24,150 nucleotides of DNA, taken from contig PJRA01000263.1 in assembly GCA_016987375.1 (NCBI GenBank), positions 5,182,026-5,206,175 on the forward strand. Reading direction: 5' to 3'. Position numbers and translations under genes: made by a program. Within the stretch, counting starts at the first letter, position 1, and each line of letters begins with the position of its first letter. This document shows, in pieces, positions 1 through 11,882 of the stretch. This DNA is from Brachionus koreanus. Its lineage: Eukaryota > Rotifera > Eurotatoria > Ploima > Brachionidae. Below the pieces are notes generated by a model, which worked only from the letters and a program-made list of their open reading frames with translations, ran no database searches and had not been told where the DNA came from.

Positions 1-1084
1 ATTTTTATTGTGTTAACAAATGTAAACAAGATAATTAGTACTCTAATTATTATTTTTTTCTTAAATTTGTGATGAGAATTAAAAAAAAATTATTAGTTTA
101 ATGAATTTTTTTATATTTTTCTTTTTTTTTTACTTCTTTCTAATAAGAATTCTAATTTCTTAATATGTGTTCATTATTTCTTTAAATTATTCTTATTCTA
201 ATAAATCAGTTCTTATTTTATTAAATTTGTGGTATATTTTACAATTTTTGTGGTTGAAAAATATTCATCGTCTTCTCTAATAACTGAAAAAATTCAATAA
301 AAAATGTTTTATTTCAATCTTGAAATATCACAAAATTAAAATTTGTATTACCTTTTCAAGAATCCAGTAAAAATCAATAATTCAAAGAAAAAAATTCAAA
401 GTTTTAAATTTGTTTTTGACACCTAAATTGTAAAGATCTACATGTATTATTCGATATCAGATATTATCAAGGATTCTCTAACCCTTGTCAATTCTTAAAT
501 AAAGAATTGTAAATTTTAAAATTAAAATTCATAAAGTAAAATAAAATTAAAGAGTTTTTTTTTATTTCTAAGAGTCTTTGAATAGTTAGAATAGGCAATA
601 AAAGATTGTAAAAATCTATCAGTCAAGTCACTGACTTTTTGGCAAAAGTCTGGATCGATCTAAACATTGATTTTTGCTTTTATAATTTCGAAAATAGATT
701 CACTTTGTTACAAGTCTCTTCACAAATAATGATAGGTCTGAAAATCTAAAGAAATAGAACAATTTATTATCAGATATATTTAGAAATAGAACAATCCCCA
801 ATTATCTAACTTTTTAAAAAATGCAAAATTTTATGACTCAACATGATAATTCCATATTTTCAATCAATCAAGTATTATTTGAACTGAATTGAACATTAAC
901 TAATTAGAAGCAAGCAAATTCGCCTTATTTCTTAGAGTAGTACACTTATGTACACTTTGATATTAATTTTAAAATTATTTTAGATTGAGTTATGACAACA
1001 AATTTGGTAGGAGATAAAAATGAATAATAATAACATAGAAATGATTAAATGAAATGAATTTAAGAAAATAGATTTTTGATACTA
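1..1084. other. AT-rich intergenic DNA
   Basis: This stretch is dominated by A/T homopolymer runs and has frequent stops in all frames. I see no exon-like open frame, RNA gene or repeat unit that I can name. A TAA at 1061-1063 closes the frame upstream of the ORF that follows. Confidence 0.6.
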
Positions 1085-1525
1085 ATGCTACCTCACAAAG
1101 ACTGTAAATCTAAAAGAGTTCAAACTTACGGTGAATTTTTTGGAATTGATCAACTTTTGATTTATTTTAATATTAAAAACACACAAACAATCAAAAAGCT
1201 ACTTAATCTCAATGTAAATTGTGCTCATCTAAAGAGCTATTTCAAACAAGAAGAGCTCAAAGAAATAGAACCATTGATAAGTCTATTGTTATCTAAAGAT
1301 GAAGCTCAAATTAGTAATATTTTAAGAAGTCTAACTCTTCAAGTACCTGTAAATGATGTTAAACTTCATAATATCAACAAAGCAAAACAAACCGATCGCA
1401 AATTCGATTGTAAAATCAAACAGATAAAGCCTGCACTCAAAACAAACTTATTAAAAAAGAGTCAGCTTAATTCAATAGGTGAAAAAGACTTAAAGCGACT
1501 TATAATGTATGTCGACAATTTTTAA
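1085..1525 (+). CDS. Unrecognised 146-residue ORF (possible small gene or single exon)
   Basis: The first in-frame ATG is at 1085; an in-frame TAA lies at 1061-1063, so the open frame cannot extend much further left. The product is 146 residues, Lys-rich (many K in the last 60 residues), with a Leu/Ile-rich middle that looks helical (roughly residues 18-85) and a basic C-terminal third. I see no signal peptide, membrane segment, zinc-binding pattern or known domain. It stands out because a 440-base open frame is long in DNA this AT-rich and its base composition is less A/T-skewed than the flanks. An AATAAA follows the stop by 45 bases. An AG at 1070-1071 could be a 3' splice site, so it may be one exon of a larger gene. 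I do not recognise it; a lineage-specific gene or a chance or decayed ORF are both possible. Confidence 0.4.
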   Translation: MLPHKDCKSKRVQTYGEFFGIDQLLIYFNIKNTQTIKKLLNLNVNCAHLKSYFKQEELKEIEPLISLLLSKDEAQISNILRSLTLQVPVNDVKLHNINKAKQTDRKFDCKIKQIKPALKTNLLKKSQLNSIGEKDLKRLIMYVDNF

Positions 1526-1570
1526 TTCAACAAGAACCTTTCTTATAATTATTTAAAATAGACTCTATTA

Positions 1571-1576
1571 AATAAA
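1571..1576 (+). terminator. Possible polyadenylation signal of the 1085-1525 ORF
   Basis: AATAAA lies 45 bases after the TAA of the upstream ORF. The hexamer is common in such AT-rich DNA, so it supports the ORF only weakly. Confidence 0.3.
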
Positions 1577-4500
1577 TTTGCTTTTAAACTAGTACCGGTT
1601 TTGCCTGATCTATGATAGCTTTTGAAAATCAAACAAAATTTAAATCCTCTTATACTAATTTTGAGCTTGGATTAAAAGTTAAAAAAAATTTTAAGCTTCA
1701 ACGCTTTTCAAAAAACTATTGACCAGCTAGAAACTTTTTACTTTTTGACTTCAAAATAAATATGCCACTGAGCTAGTAATTAAACATTCAATTTAGAGAT
1801 AGTATATAGTGTTTGAGCATATAAGTGTGTAAAGATCAAACTTAGGATTTTATTCCCTAAGTTTTATATCGTGCTAATTAAGCATGTTTAAGAATGCGTT
1901 ATATGGAAAATTTATCTAGCTTTGGACTCTAATCATCTGTTAATAATGCATTAGAAATCCATCAATGGTGGTTTATCTCCCATATAATTGCTTTAGAATT
2001 TTATTTAACTTTTCAATTGACCATTCAAATAAAAAATATCTAATTTTATAAAAATAAAATATTGCTAGTTTTTTATTTATTGTGCACAGGTGACAAAAAT
2101 AATAACAACAAAATTCCAACTTATACTTAAAAGAGAAATGTTTTTAAAATTGTTTTCAAAGTGTTGTTCTGATATTTCCGATAAAAAACAAATTATTATT
2201 TACTGCTATTTTTAATTACGAATACTTTTTTTCAATATTGAAAATTTTTAAAAATCTTAATAAGTTTTTTAAACTATAATTTGTATTTAAATAATTCATA
2301 ACTATAAAAACTATTTAACATTAAGATGAACATGTCCCAATACATTATTCTTAATCATAATCCTACCATAGAAAAAAATCAGAATAGTTTCAACCAAAAA
2401 TGTTCAAAAAAAAAACCTCTTTAATTTTGGACTGAAAGAGAGTTCTGTCTTTTAAAATAAAATTAAAAGAAAATTGCCTCAAGCTATTATTTATTAAGCA
2501 AACAATAGTTGATTTATATTAACTAAAGACTAATTAAATTTATCTACTAACACCTTATCTTTCGACAATCAAAATAATGAACGGGTTTTTAAAACTAATA
2601 AGCATATTTTTTTAAATATCTTAAAAATAACTTGATTTTTCACATCTGAATTTAAAAAAAAATACATTTTATTTTTAAAATGTTCTAATTTTTTATCATC
2701 AAAATTACCTCAAACTTTGATATAAACATATTTAATTTCAAAGTTATTTTTTAATATAAATTTGAATTTGAAAAGACAAAAGTTTAATAAATGTTGAACG
2801 AATGAACAACAACTACGGCATCTAGTGGCAAATTCGGATTAAAGAAAAAAATTTTAAATTAGACAATGTAATAAAATTGAAGCAAGTCTTATCTGTAATG
2901 GATTCAATAGACTATATTGTGGTCATTTTTTGTATTGAATTGTACTCAAGTCATTGTGTAGAATATTCTTTAAGAGTGCTAAGAAGTTTTGTTTAATTTA
3001 GGGAGTTTTCAAAATTGCTCTTTGTATATGCCTCATTTTCAAAGTAATTATTTTATTCTTTCAGATTTTTATCATAAAAAAAGTTTAAAAATATTAAGAT
3101 TTTTCATTTTTTTATTCACATAGTGATTTATTTATTAATTCTAAAATACTTCAAAAGATGAATTCAATCAGTTTGAAATGAATCTTAGCACTTCTTTGTA
3201 GTCGAATTATGCAATTGCTACAGTAAAAAGTAGTTTAGTAAAGTCTTTTTGAATTTATCCCATTTTAATTAAAACATTCAACAACACTCCTTTAAGATGG
3301 TTATTTGATAATCTTTACCAATAAAATCATATTTGTAATCAAGATCAAAAACTTCAGTGAGACTTAGCTTATTTTAATTTTTTTTAATTCACCTTGCCAA
3401 TTTTCTTTATGAAAAATTTCTAATTATATACATTTTTGATCCAGTTTGGATGCTTATCTTTTATTCTAATAGTTTTTTTTTATGTCACCAAAATTGGCGT
3501 TAATTGAAAAAAATTAAATAATTGCTACCATAGCTTAAACTTTAAAAAAAATTGAAATTTAATAGTGAATTTCCTTGTTCAGCAGCATTGCAGTCTCACA
3601 AGCTGAAATACAACTAGAGAGCACTATTTAATCCATGTAATAGCATTCTTAACATACATCGCTTTCTCTAAATATACGTCTTATGGGTTCAGGATCTTAA
3701 ACATTGAGACTTGAGATTCTTGTGAAATATAAAAATTTATTCTTTTAAAAATGTATCTTCAAATTGAATCTAAAAAGAAAAATTATTTCTAACACAGATC
3801 CAGGAATTAAAAAACATATCTCTAGATAGCAAGCAGTGTAAGATTGAAATGTTTTACCATGAGTGAAAAAGTGTTTAATACGGTAGCTTGATTTTTGATT
3901 GGGACTCTAAAATAAATGAACAAAAATTCATAACTATTTTAAAAAATTTTGCAATTAAGTCACGAATTATTTTAATTAATCATATTTTGTTTACTTTTAG
4001 CAAATCAAACCATTATTTTTCTAATTAAATTTCTAATAAAAATTTATTTTTTGTTTTCATTTAAAGTTTATTAACTATTATTCGATTAATTTAGATATTT
4101 AGAAAAAACAATGAAAATTTTTTTTTATTTTTTGTTGGAATAAATGCTGTCTGTTCAAGGCAAAAAAATTTGTTGAATTGTTTGAAGTGGTCAATAAACT
4201 ACTTTTTTTTTAAAGCTAAATAAATTTTTGTGATTTTTGAAAAAAATATTTTTAAAAGAAATTCGACACTACAAAATCAAACTAAGTAATAAATCATTGA
4301 TTTATTTCAATTAAAATGTTTTCATTCAGTTTAAATGAGAGATAAAAGCGTGGTTTGTTTGTCTTTAAGTTTGTGAATAGGCATCAAATTTATGAGCGAA
4401 AACAATAGATTGTAAAAAGACAATTTGAAATGTGATCTTAAAAGGAGATTGTAGAATGGAAAATGAGGCAAAAATCAGGTACTGAAATCCGAATATGGCA

Positions 4501-5199
4501 CTAGACAATGAAAATGTGCGGAAATGGAAAACCTTATCGAGAGTGAAAATTGTTAAATCACATAAATGATAGGAAAATATCAGCCTTTTGATTTGTAGCG
4601 AGTGACTTTTTGGTTTAACAGAAGGAAATTCTGATTTTATTTTCTACATAAAGGAAATGTGCTCAGTGTGCTTGATAGATATTGCCACCTTGCTTTTTTT
4701 TTAAATCTATTTTTTCATAATAAAATAAAAAAAAATGTATACACAAGCAAGCTAATTCGTACAACTATTTAGTTTTAGAGCGAAATTTCTTTAAGCGGAA
4801 GATAAACTTTAAATCAAACGTATTAAACGAGTCTTAAGAGAGATCATGAATTTTTCCAAATTACAAGACAACAAACTATTCATATTAGCTATAGATTAAT
4901 CCAGTTTGTTTTATTTTTCTTTCAAGTGTCACACTTGACTTGATTAGATTTAATTAGGTTCTAAGGCATTTTTCCAACATCAACTATTTGATTCGCTCAA
5001 GCTAAAATTTATTTATTTTTTTGTCGCCAAATTATTTTCGAAACCAATCAATTTATGTCAGATAAAAATTGTCAAATCAAAAAATTTTCTTTTTTCTATT
5101 AAACGCGTTTTTTCCCTCTTATATATTGCATATCTTACCCAAGAATTGTTTTCTACAATTTTTTATTTAAAAAAAAACACCAAATAAAAAAAAACACTG
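1577..5199. other. Long AT-rich intergenic region upstream of the zinc-finger gene
   Basis: About 3.6 kb with no supportable exon. Short stretches are less A/T-skewed, for example around 4380-4680, but all six frames there are broken by stops. The last few hundred bases presumably hold the promoter of the zinc-finger gene. Confidence 0.55.
5120..5126 (+). promoter_or_regulatory. Possible TATA box of the zinc-finger gene
   Basis: TATATAT lies 74 bases before the ATG at 5200, just after a pyrimidine run, and the DNA between is A-rich leader-like sequence. Spacing would allow a transcription start near 5150. TATA-like strings are frequent in this AT-rich window, so the call is tentative. Confidence 0.25.
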
Positions 5200-6048
5200 A
5201 TGGAAATTAAGCTTGAACCAGTGTATAGCTTAAGTAAGCCTATCACATGTTTATCCTCTTCGGAAACTAAAAGTTTTTATCAAGAAGAGTCCATGTCCAA
5301 AAATCTCTCATCCAGTGCACAGACTTCTGCTTTCAAGCCTTTAGCAAGCCAATCGACAGAGCAAGCCAAGTACAAATTGAAGCTAGAGGACGCCGAGAGC
5401 TCGTCCACGTCATCCCTGGAGTTTTCGTCATCCTCCTCGACCAGTTCGACAGCCAGCTCCTCGTACAACAGCTCCCGGTCCTCAAATCCCTTCTACATTG
5501 ACAAAATATTCAATTTCCAGAACATGTACTTGTTTCCGGGCTCATCGAATCACATGGACGGCTTGCCGACCGGTCAGACCAATCCGGCCATCTACAATCC
5601 TCTGCTTCTCAATGACTTACAGCATCTGATGCAGCAAAATTTGCACAATTTTTACTCAAGCTTAAGCCAAGCCAAATTGCCTGAACAAGAGCCGGCAAAA
5701 GCAAAGAATAATTTTTCCATTGAACGAATTTTGTCCATGCCGTCCGATTTGAAGAGTTGCAAAAAATCCGAAAATGCACCAAGTTTAATGCCTTTAAATC
5801 AACCCATTTTCTATCCAAAATTCAACCGATTTAATGCACCTATTGGTATAACTGCACCGATTCCGTCAACGGTGAGCAGCTTATTCAACAAACAAAACAA
5901 GCCAGCAAGTGCAATGAGAGCATTTAGATTGGAAAATTCTGAGAACAAGGATCAAATGGCGCCAAAATCGAATAAAAATGCCAAAAAATACAAGTGTGAC
6001 TTGTGTGGACGTGGATTTAGTCGAAGCAATACTCTAATTACACACAGA
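5200..6048 (+). CDS. Zinc-finger gene, coding exon 1
   Basis: Residues 1-283. The donor GTAAGT at 6049 follows ACA CAC AGA exactly, in phase 0. Reading on into the intron would give two more residues and a stop, so finger 1 would lack its last His. The middle of the exon (about 5380-5640) is clearly GC-richer than the rest of the window. Confidence 0.9.
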
Positions 6049-7230
6049 GTAAGTTAAATATTTGATCAATATTTTAGCATTATTTTCTTAAAATTGAACT
6101 CTCATTAAAACATGCAAAATATTTTATTTTTGCGTCTAGTAATCAAAATTTTATCATAAACTTTGTTTTTTGTTTTTTTTTTTTTTAATTTATTTAAAAA
6201 AAAATTGGAGAAAAACTATTGAAAATTGATTGAAAAATATGAAAAAAATTAAAATTTAATTATTCTATTTGGGATAAGTTGAACAAAATAAAATTTTATT
6301 TTTTTTCTAAAATACATCCAAATAAACAAATTCAAATAATTTCGGTGAGCTTAATTGATTTCTAGCAAATACAAAAAGGTGATATAAATACATTTGTCTA
6401 ATTTGTTTTCATAACTCACTTTAAAAAAAAAGGACCGAATTTTTAAATATTTCTCAAACTATTTTCTATTTTTCTTTTTTTTGTTCAAAAGCGTATTCAT
6501 ACTGGAGAAAAGCCGTTTGAATGTAACATATGCGGAAGAGCGTTCAGGCAGCCAGGCAATTTGACCCGTCATAAACTGACTCATACCACCATAAAGCCTT
6601 ACTCTTGCAACAAATGCGGCAAGTCATTTAACCGCGTATCCAATCTACACGCACACATCAAAATTCATTCAGACGGAAAGCCATATGTTTGCATCGTTTG
6701 CGGAGTTGGATTTTTCCAAAAAGTTGACTTAAAGCTTCATGCTCTTTCGCATTCAAGTAAGCTTTATTTTAGATTGATTGAATGATTGCTAAATGTTGAA
6801 AATTAAAGGCGACAAATTGCACGAGTGCAGCTTTTGTAAGCGAACATTTAAACAAGCTGCTCATTTGAAGTATCACTTGCATTCCCATTTGAAGCAGTTC
6901 GACAAATACGACAATGAGCTGAAGCAGTTGGAGCTTAAGCGACTTGAAAGTGAAGCTAATGAGAACAGGGCGTCTGAAAGTGTAAATGGCGAAATTGATA
7001 AAAAAATAGAAAACGAGCTCGAAGAGCATGAGTTTGACGAAGAGATTGAAGATGAGGATATGGCCGAGGAATTCGATGACGATGAAGAGCTTAACGAAGA
7101 GTTTGATGAGTCCGATGAGGATCTAAATGAAATCGAAATAGAAAACATTTCAAATGAAGACGAAAGCAACAAAGAACTTGAGTTGAATATTCAAAATGAT
7201 GATCAAAATAATTCCACTCAATCAGATTGA
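5200..7230 (+). CDS. Five-finger C2H2 transcription factor with eh1-like repressor motifs (Fezf-like), 3 exons
   Basis: The coding exons are 5200-6048, 6492-6756 and 6809-7230, giving 511 residues. An in-frame TAA at 5185-5187 fixes the ATG at 5200. The N-terminal half is low complexity, with a Ser-rich run at about 67-96. It has two eh1-like motifs of pattern FxIxxI[L/F]: FYIDKIF (98-104) and FSIERIL (172-178). Five C2H2 fingers follow at C266-H286, C294-H314, C322-H342, C350-H370 and C378-H398, joined by 7-residue linkers (finger 1-2 has TGEKPF). Residues 400-511 form a Glu/Asp-rich tail. eh1 motifs recruit Groucho/TLE co-repressors in known factors, so a nuclear DNA-binding repressor is inferred. 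The exact FSIER-I core and the finger patterns FRQ..L.RHK, FNR.S.L..H and F.QK resemble Fezf proteins, which however have six fingers; I therefore give no symbol. Other C2H2 families such as Gfi are less likely because the N-terminus lacks a SNAG motif. Confidence 0.9.
6049..6491 (+). other. Intron 1 of the zinc-finger gene
   Basis: 443 bases from GTAAGT to a pyrimidine-rich tract ending in AAAAG. It interrupts finger 1 between its two zinc-binding His residues (H282 and H286), and splicing rebuilds the C-x2-C-x12-H-x3-H pattern. Nothing else is visible inside. Confidence 0.85.
6492..6756 (+). CDS. Zinc-finger gene, coding exon 2 (fingers 2-4)
   Basis: 265 bases encoding the end of finger 1, all of fingers 2, 3 and 4, and one base of the next codon (phase 1). 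The HTGEKPF linker follows immediately after the acceptor. The donor GTAAGC at 6757 is required, because the frame otherwise stops within 10 codons. Confidence 0.88.
6757..6808 (+). other. 52-bp mini-intron 2 of the zinc-finger gene
   Basis: GTAAGC to TTAAAG, 52 bases. A CTAAAT near 6789-6794 could be the branch site. Removal joins A to GC to make a Ser codon and leaves a normal-length linker (SSDKLHE) before finger 5. Confidence 0.8.
6809..7230 (+). CDS. Zinc-finger gene, coding exon 3 (finger 5 and acidic tail)
   Basis: Encodes finger 5 (C378, C381, H394, H398) and then a tail of about 110 residues dominated by Glu, Asp and Asn, ending in TGA at 7228-7230. The ATG at 6793 lies in the intron and is not needed as a start. 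Confidence 0.88.
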
Positions 7231-7355
7231 TTTCAAATTAGTTTAATTTGTAGCAAATATGTATCAACACTTCACTTAATTTTCATTTTAGTTAATTTTA
7301 TATAATTTTTAAAATAGTTATTTTAAATTTTGTTTATTTTATATTTTTCTTATTT

Positions 7356-7361
7356 AATAAA
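7356..7361 (+). terminator. Polyadenylation signal of the zinc-finger gene
   Basis: AATAAA 126 bases after the TGA, inside a T-rich 3' UTR. It is the first full hexamer downstream of the stop. Confidence 0.45.
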
Positions 7362-10300
7362 TAGCTTCAATTTATTTACAATTTATTTTTTATTTAAACA
7401 TTGTAAAATTAGTATAAGTAGAGTAAAATTTTTATTAGTTAAAAGTAAAATTTTCGAGTTAAAGATTCTACTTTTAGTGAGGCAAAGTGAAATCTTAGTA
7501 CAAAAATTACAGTTCAAAAAGGAAAAACAATGTAATTTTTTTCTAGTTGGTAAGGCTGAGAATTTATCATAAAAATCATTTAAATAATAAAATTTGAACA
7601 TCCGCCTAAGCCTCATCTCAAAATGTTACAAATTTTATGACATCACTGTATTTTAATCAAAAAAGCATTCTTTATTATATTCATGTTAAAATACCCAAAT
7701 AATATTCGGTTTATTCAAGAATTCGACAAAATGAAAATAAGTTTACATTTTTAGATTTTTTGTGCAATTTTTCAGAAAATTAAAAAACTCTCTCAGATTA
7801 TTCGGTAAACAAAAATAAAATTAAAAAATTCTTAAATATTGCAGAAAAAATCTAAAAATATGAAAATGTAAAAATTTAAAATTATTTTCATTTTGCCAAG
7901 AATTCATTATAGCTAATCTAATAATAACAGTTTATATTCTACGTTCAACTTTAATTAACCAAATTGAAAAAGCAGAAATACTAATAAAGTCTCGCTATAA
8001 TAGACTTTTCCTTTTTTTTTTTAATTTCTACCGACATTGTCCAGTCTGTTTTTTGAATTGGTTGATCTTTATTTTGAATGCAACCAATTTTCAATTTTTC
8101 TATGTATTTATTTATCTTGGTTAATTAGCATCAACACTCATACTTAAAAACATCATTGCTGATGAGAATCGTCATAAAAGTAAAAGTAAATATTTACATT
8201 TTTTTGGACTCTAAAATGTTATTTTATTTTTCAAGGTTTATCAATAAAAATAGAAATTTTCATCAAACTAGATTTTCGTAAATTGTATTCTTATTTTTAA
8301 CAGGGGTGGTTTAGGTTTTCTAGATCTTTAGCCGAAATTAGATAAAATTAAATTTCAATAAATTGATTTTTTTTTATTTTTAAATCTAGAAAATAACTGA
8401 ATATTTTTAAACAAAAAGTATTTTGTTTCTACTTGAGATGATCTTTCCTCTTTATATGAGTCTTATTTTTACTATAAACTAACACTATTATAAATTTTTT
8501 TTAATATGGCGATACATAGCAGTTAAGGTGCAGGATGCTTTCGTATATATCAGGGACGAATTAGTCAACATGTTCACAAGGAAACATTAGAAAATGAGCT
8601 CTTGCATCTGTCGATTTTTTTTTACATAAAAATTTTAATTTATTAAATTAAAATTTAACTTGATCAAAATAAAAACTTAAATGATCTACAAATAAGACAA
8701 ATTTGTTTACTAAAAGCTTTTATTAGACCCAAAATGTTGCTTGGAAAATATCCATTAATTGTATTGATTACTACCTTTTGCATGAATCCTGCCATCAAAT
8801 GATAGAACCAAAGACAAGAAAGATAAGCGAAGAATCATTCCTGATGCAAAGATCAAGAATTTATGAAGACACGAGAAGTTACTTCGTATTTTAAACTATT
8901 GAAATATACAAGATTTAATATTTAAGAAATTTTTTAATACAAAATATATGATTTTTCAGTAAAAAAGCAAAAGCCTTTTGTGAGCTTCCTTCAACAATAT
9001 GGCACAAATATTAACATTCCAACATTGGATTCAGAATGATTATATTTAACTCTGTTTTCTATTCAATTTTTCTTTACCATAAAGAAGAATTATTAACAAT
9101 TGATTAGATATTCACTAACAGTTACAGTTACCCCCAAAAATAAAGAAGAAATATAGTCAAATTTTAATTCTTTTTTACAGGACATCCAAAGATAAATATG
9201 CAATTATTTCCTTTCACTAAAAACTAGTCAATTTTTATTTTCACTTAGTCATTTATCTTTTTTATTTCGTATGTTTTTATTCAATCGCTAGGCTGACAAG
9301 AAAGACTATGTTCCATTCCGAGCTGCCTGGGGTATTCCCTAAAACTATTTAAATAAATAAATAAAAAATAGCCAAAGTTTCTGACAAAAAAATGTTTCGT
9401 ATATCATCATAATCCGACAAGAAATTGGATCTGGTATACTTTAACATAAAAATTCTTTGCTTGATTTTTGATATTTTCATGCATTTGCGTTAACCTTTCA
9501 GAGCAATCAAAGAAAGCTTATTATTTCATCAAATTCATATTAGATTTTCGAGCATTATTCAATCAATAATGTAAAGCTTTTTAAGCTTTAATAAAGAAAA
9601 ATAAAGAAAAAATTACTTGAATTTCTAACATTAATACCCTCTAATGATGTTTATTTTCAGCTTTAGGTTATCAAATTCGCAATTTTTTATTTCAAGCGCT
9701 AGTTTTTACAATAATCAGATCTCTCTAAATTTTGTTTTTAGCTTTAAGGTATAAATAAATGTTTTTGAATAATATTTTATTTGATTTTGTATATTAAAAT
9801 TTTTTTCTCCAATTTAAAAATAGATTTTTAAATTTTTTTAAATAAAAAAATCTACTAAAAAATTCAAATTATTGTAAAAAATATCTCAATTAGTGTGTAT
9901 TCAAAATATAAGTTTTTAAAAGACGTAGTTAGGGTAATGAATATAAAAAAAGCTCATTAACTTTAGAAACTTTGGCTTATTCAAACAACTATGTTTATCA
10001 AAATTTAGCATTAATAAATTATTCAAAAATCACATCAAATATTTTAAGTTAGTTTCATCCCAACAGGTAGTTTATTTGTAAATTATTTACACATTGTTAG
10101 TCAATATTTTATCATAGTTAAGCAATGATTAGAAATGATACCGCCAAACAAAAGCTAAATTTCAAAGGAATTTAAAACAAATCAAAAAGTCAATAAATCA
10201 TGATCCGAAATTTGTTTTTTCTAGCTAAAACCTCAAGTGAGAAGACAATTTAAACACGAGCAGATTTATCAAATATTTATACAATAAAATATTTCTATAT

Positions 10301-11867
10301 AATTCTCTAATGAGTTGGCAATTAGATAAACATTGTATAGAATAAACATAGATAGATACACAATTATGGATGAAAATTTGATTGGCGTCGGTACGGGGCC
10401 CCAAAAAAAGCAAAAATTTTAAATACGGTGAATTAGACTCTATTCAAAGATCAAAGAATTCATGCACGTGTTTTTCAGTGTGCAATTTTCAAGATAATGT
10501 TTAAATTAAACTGATTAAAAAGTACGTGATTTTTCTATTAAATTAAGGCTTTGACTCAGAAATAAAAGCAGCTTAACTATTTTTAATTAATTAGTTCTAA
10601 TGTCTAGATTAAAAATGAGACATAAAATATGCTTTAGAACAAGAATTATTTTAACTCTAGAATATAAATGTTTGCATGCTATTGTTTTTTAATTCTAAAA
10701 TTAAATTAATTTTAATGTTTTTATAATTCAGTCGATTAAGTAATCTGGATTCGATTATAATTTTAAAAATAAATACATAATCAAAAAATGAATGCCTTTT
10801 GTTCAATCTAGGATTCATTTAACTTAAAAAATTGCTTGATAAATAAATAAAATATTTTGATCATTCTTATTCTTATCTAAGCAGAATTTGATTGAATATT
10901 TTTTTTATATATAAATATAATTTGAATAGTTTTAATAACTTTGTACAATAATGAATTTTAGATAATCATTTTTTTTGATAAAAAAGCTTTTATTTGAATT
11001 TAAATTCTGTTTACTTGTCATGAATTTAATGATTTATTTCATTTAGAAAATGAAATAGAAAATAGTTTGATCGATGCAAGTGAAAGATGAAATGCAATTT
11101 AAAAATGATAAGGTTCATTTATTAGCTTTTAGTGTTATCAAAACAACTAATCAAAATAATTTTTCAATTAGCTTGAATGTATTATCTTAAATATCTAGGC
11201 AAAAAGTTATTTTTAAGACAATTTAAAATTTATGTTTGATGTATAGATAAAATAGCATAATATTTTAAAATCATTTAAGCCTTTTAACCAAACTTTTCGC
11301 CTTTTTTAGGTTCAATTTTCAAAAAAAAAATTCAGATTTAATTTTAGTTAAATTTTCTTTAAAAGTATCTCAATACGTATGTAACTGAATGTATCAAAAT
11401 GTAAAATAAAATTTGAAATTTGCTAATCTAAAATTATTTTTTTGCTTGTTTTTTTTATCGTTTTTTGTTTTTGAATTTAATGCTAGCAATAAATGTAAAT
11501 AAAAATTTTTAATATTATTTAAGTATAATTGTTTATTTTCAAACGAAATTATGATTAATTAAAATGTGTTTATTTTTTTGAAAAAACCAGTTCTAAGAGA
11601 ATATTCAACTGTTAATTAAATTAAGTTTTTTCATTTTTCTTTTCATTAAATTTTTTAAAATATTTTTAATCATAAAAATAAAACTGTTATTATTTTGTAT
11701 AGTTTTGAATATTTAAAAAAAAAATTTTATTAAATAATTAATTTTCATTTAATTTTCAATGGGCTTTCAATTTTTTTGATATCATATAAAAAATTAAGTA
11801 ATATATTTAATTAATATATTTTTAGTAAAATTTTGATTCAATTTATATATATTCAAAAACAGTTTTT
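7362..11867. other. Gene-poor AT-rich intergenic region
   Basis: About 4.5 kb with no credible exon. Small less AT-biased islands at about 8505-8605, 8780-8880, 9290-9345 and 10385-10405 (with a GGGGCCCC palindrome) carry short open stretches with no recognisable motif. They may be decayed mobile-element debris, but I cannot assign them. A short (TAAA)n run sits at about 9350-9367. Confidence 0.55.
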
Positions 11868-11882
11868 TAGTAGTAGTAGTAG
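11868..11882 (+). repeat. (TAG)5 microsatellite forming the element's 3' tail
   Basis: Five perfect TAG units ((CTA)5 on the element's strand) exactly where the retrotransposon 3' UTR stops. CR1-type elements commonly end in short tandem repeats rather than poly-A, so this reads as part of the insertion. Confidence 0.8.

Noticed and set aside
6769..7172. Minus-strand frames opposite zinc-finger exon 3, including a Ser-rich one
   Set aside because: They are antisense shadows: GAN/GAR codons of the acidic tail read as Ser/Leu codons on the other strand.
7330..7572. An 80-codon plus-strand open frame just after the zinc-finger gene
   Set aside because: It lies in the 3' UTR and downstream flank, overlaps the polyadenylation signal, and its product is a Phe/Leu/Lys string expected from A/T-rich DNA. 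There is no domain or splice support.
8505..8880. Less AT-biased islands with 20-35 residue open stretches on both strands
   Set aside because: I looked for transposase, reverse-transcriptase and known exon motifs and found none. The frames are broken and too short to call.
9350..9367. A short (TAAA)n run
   Set aside because: It is a few units of simple sequence in A/T-rich DNA, noted in the intergenic entry but with no element attached.
10225..10413. A 62-codon minus-strand frame containing a GGGGCCCC palindrome
   Set aside because: It is short, has low-complexity neighbours, no recognisable motif and no exon signals.
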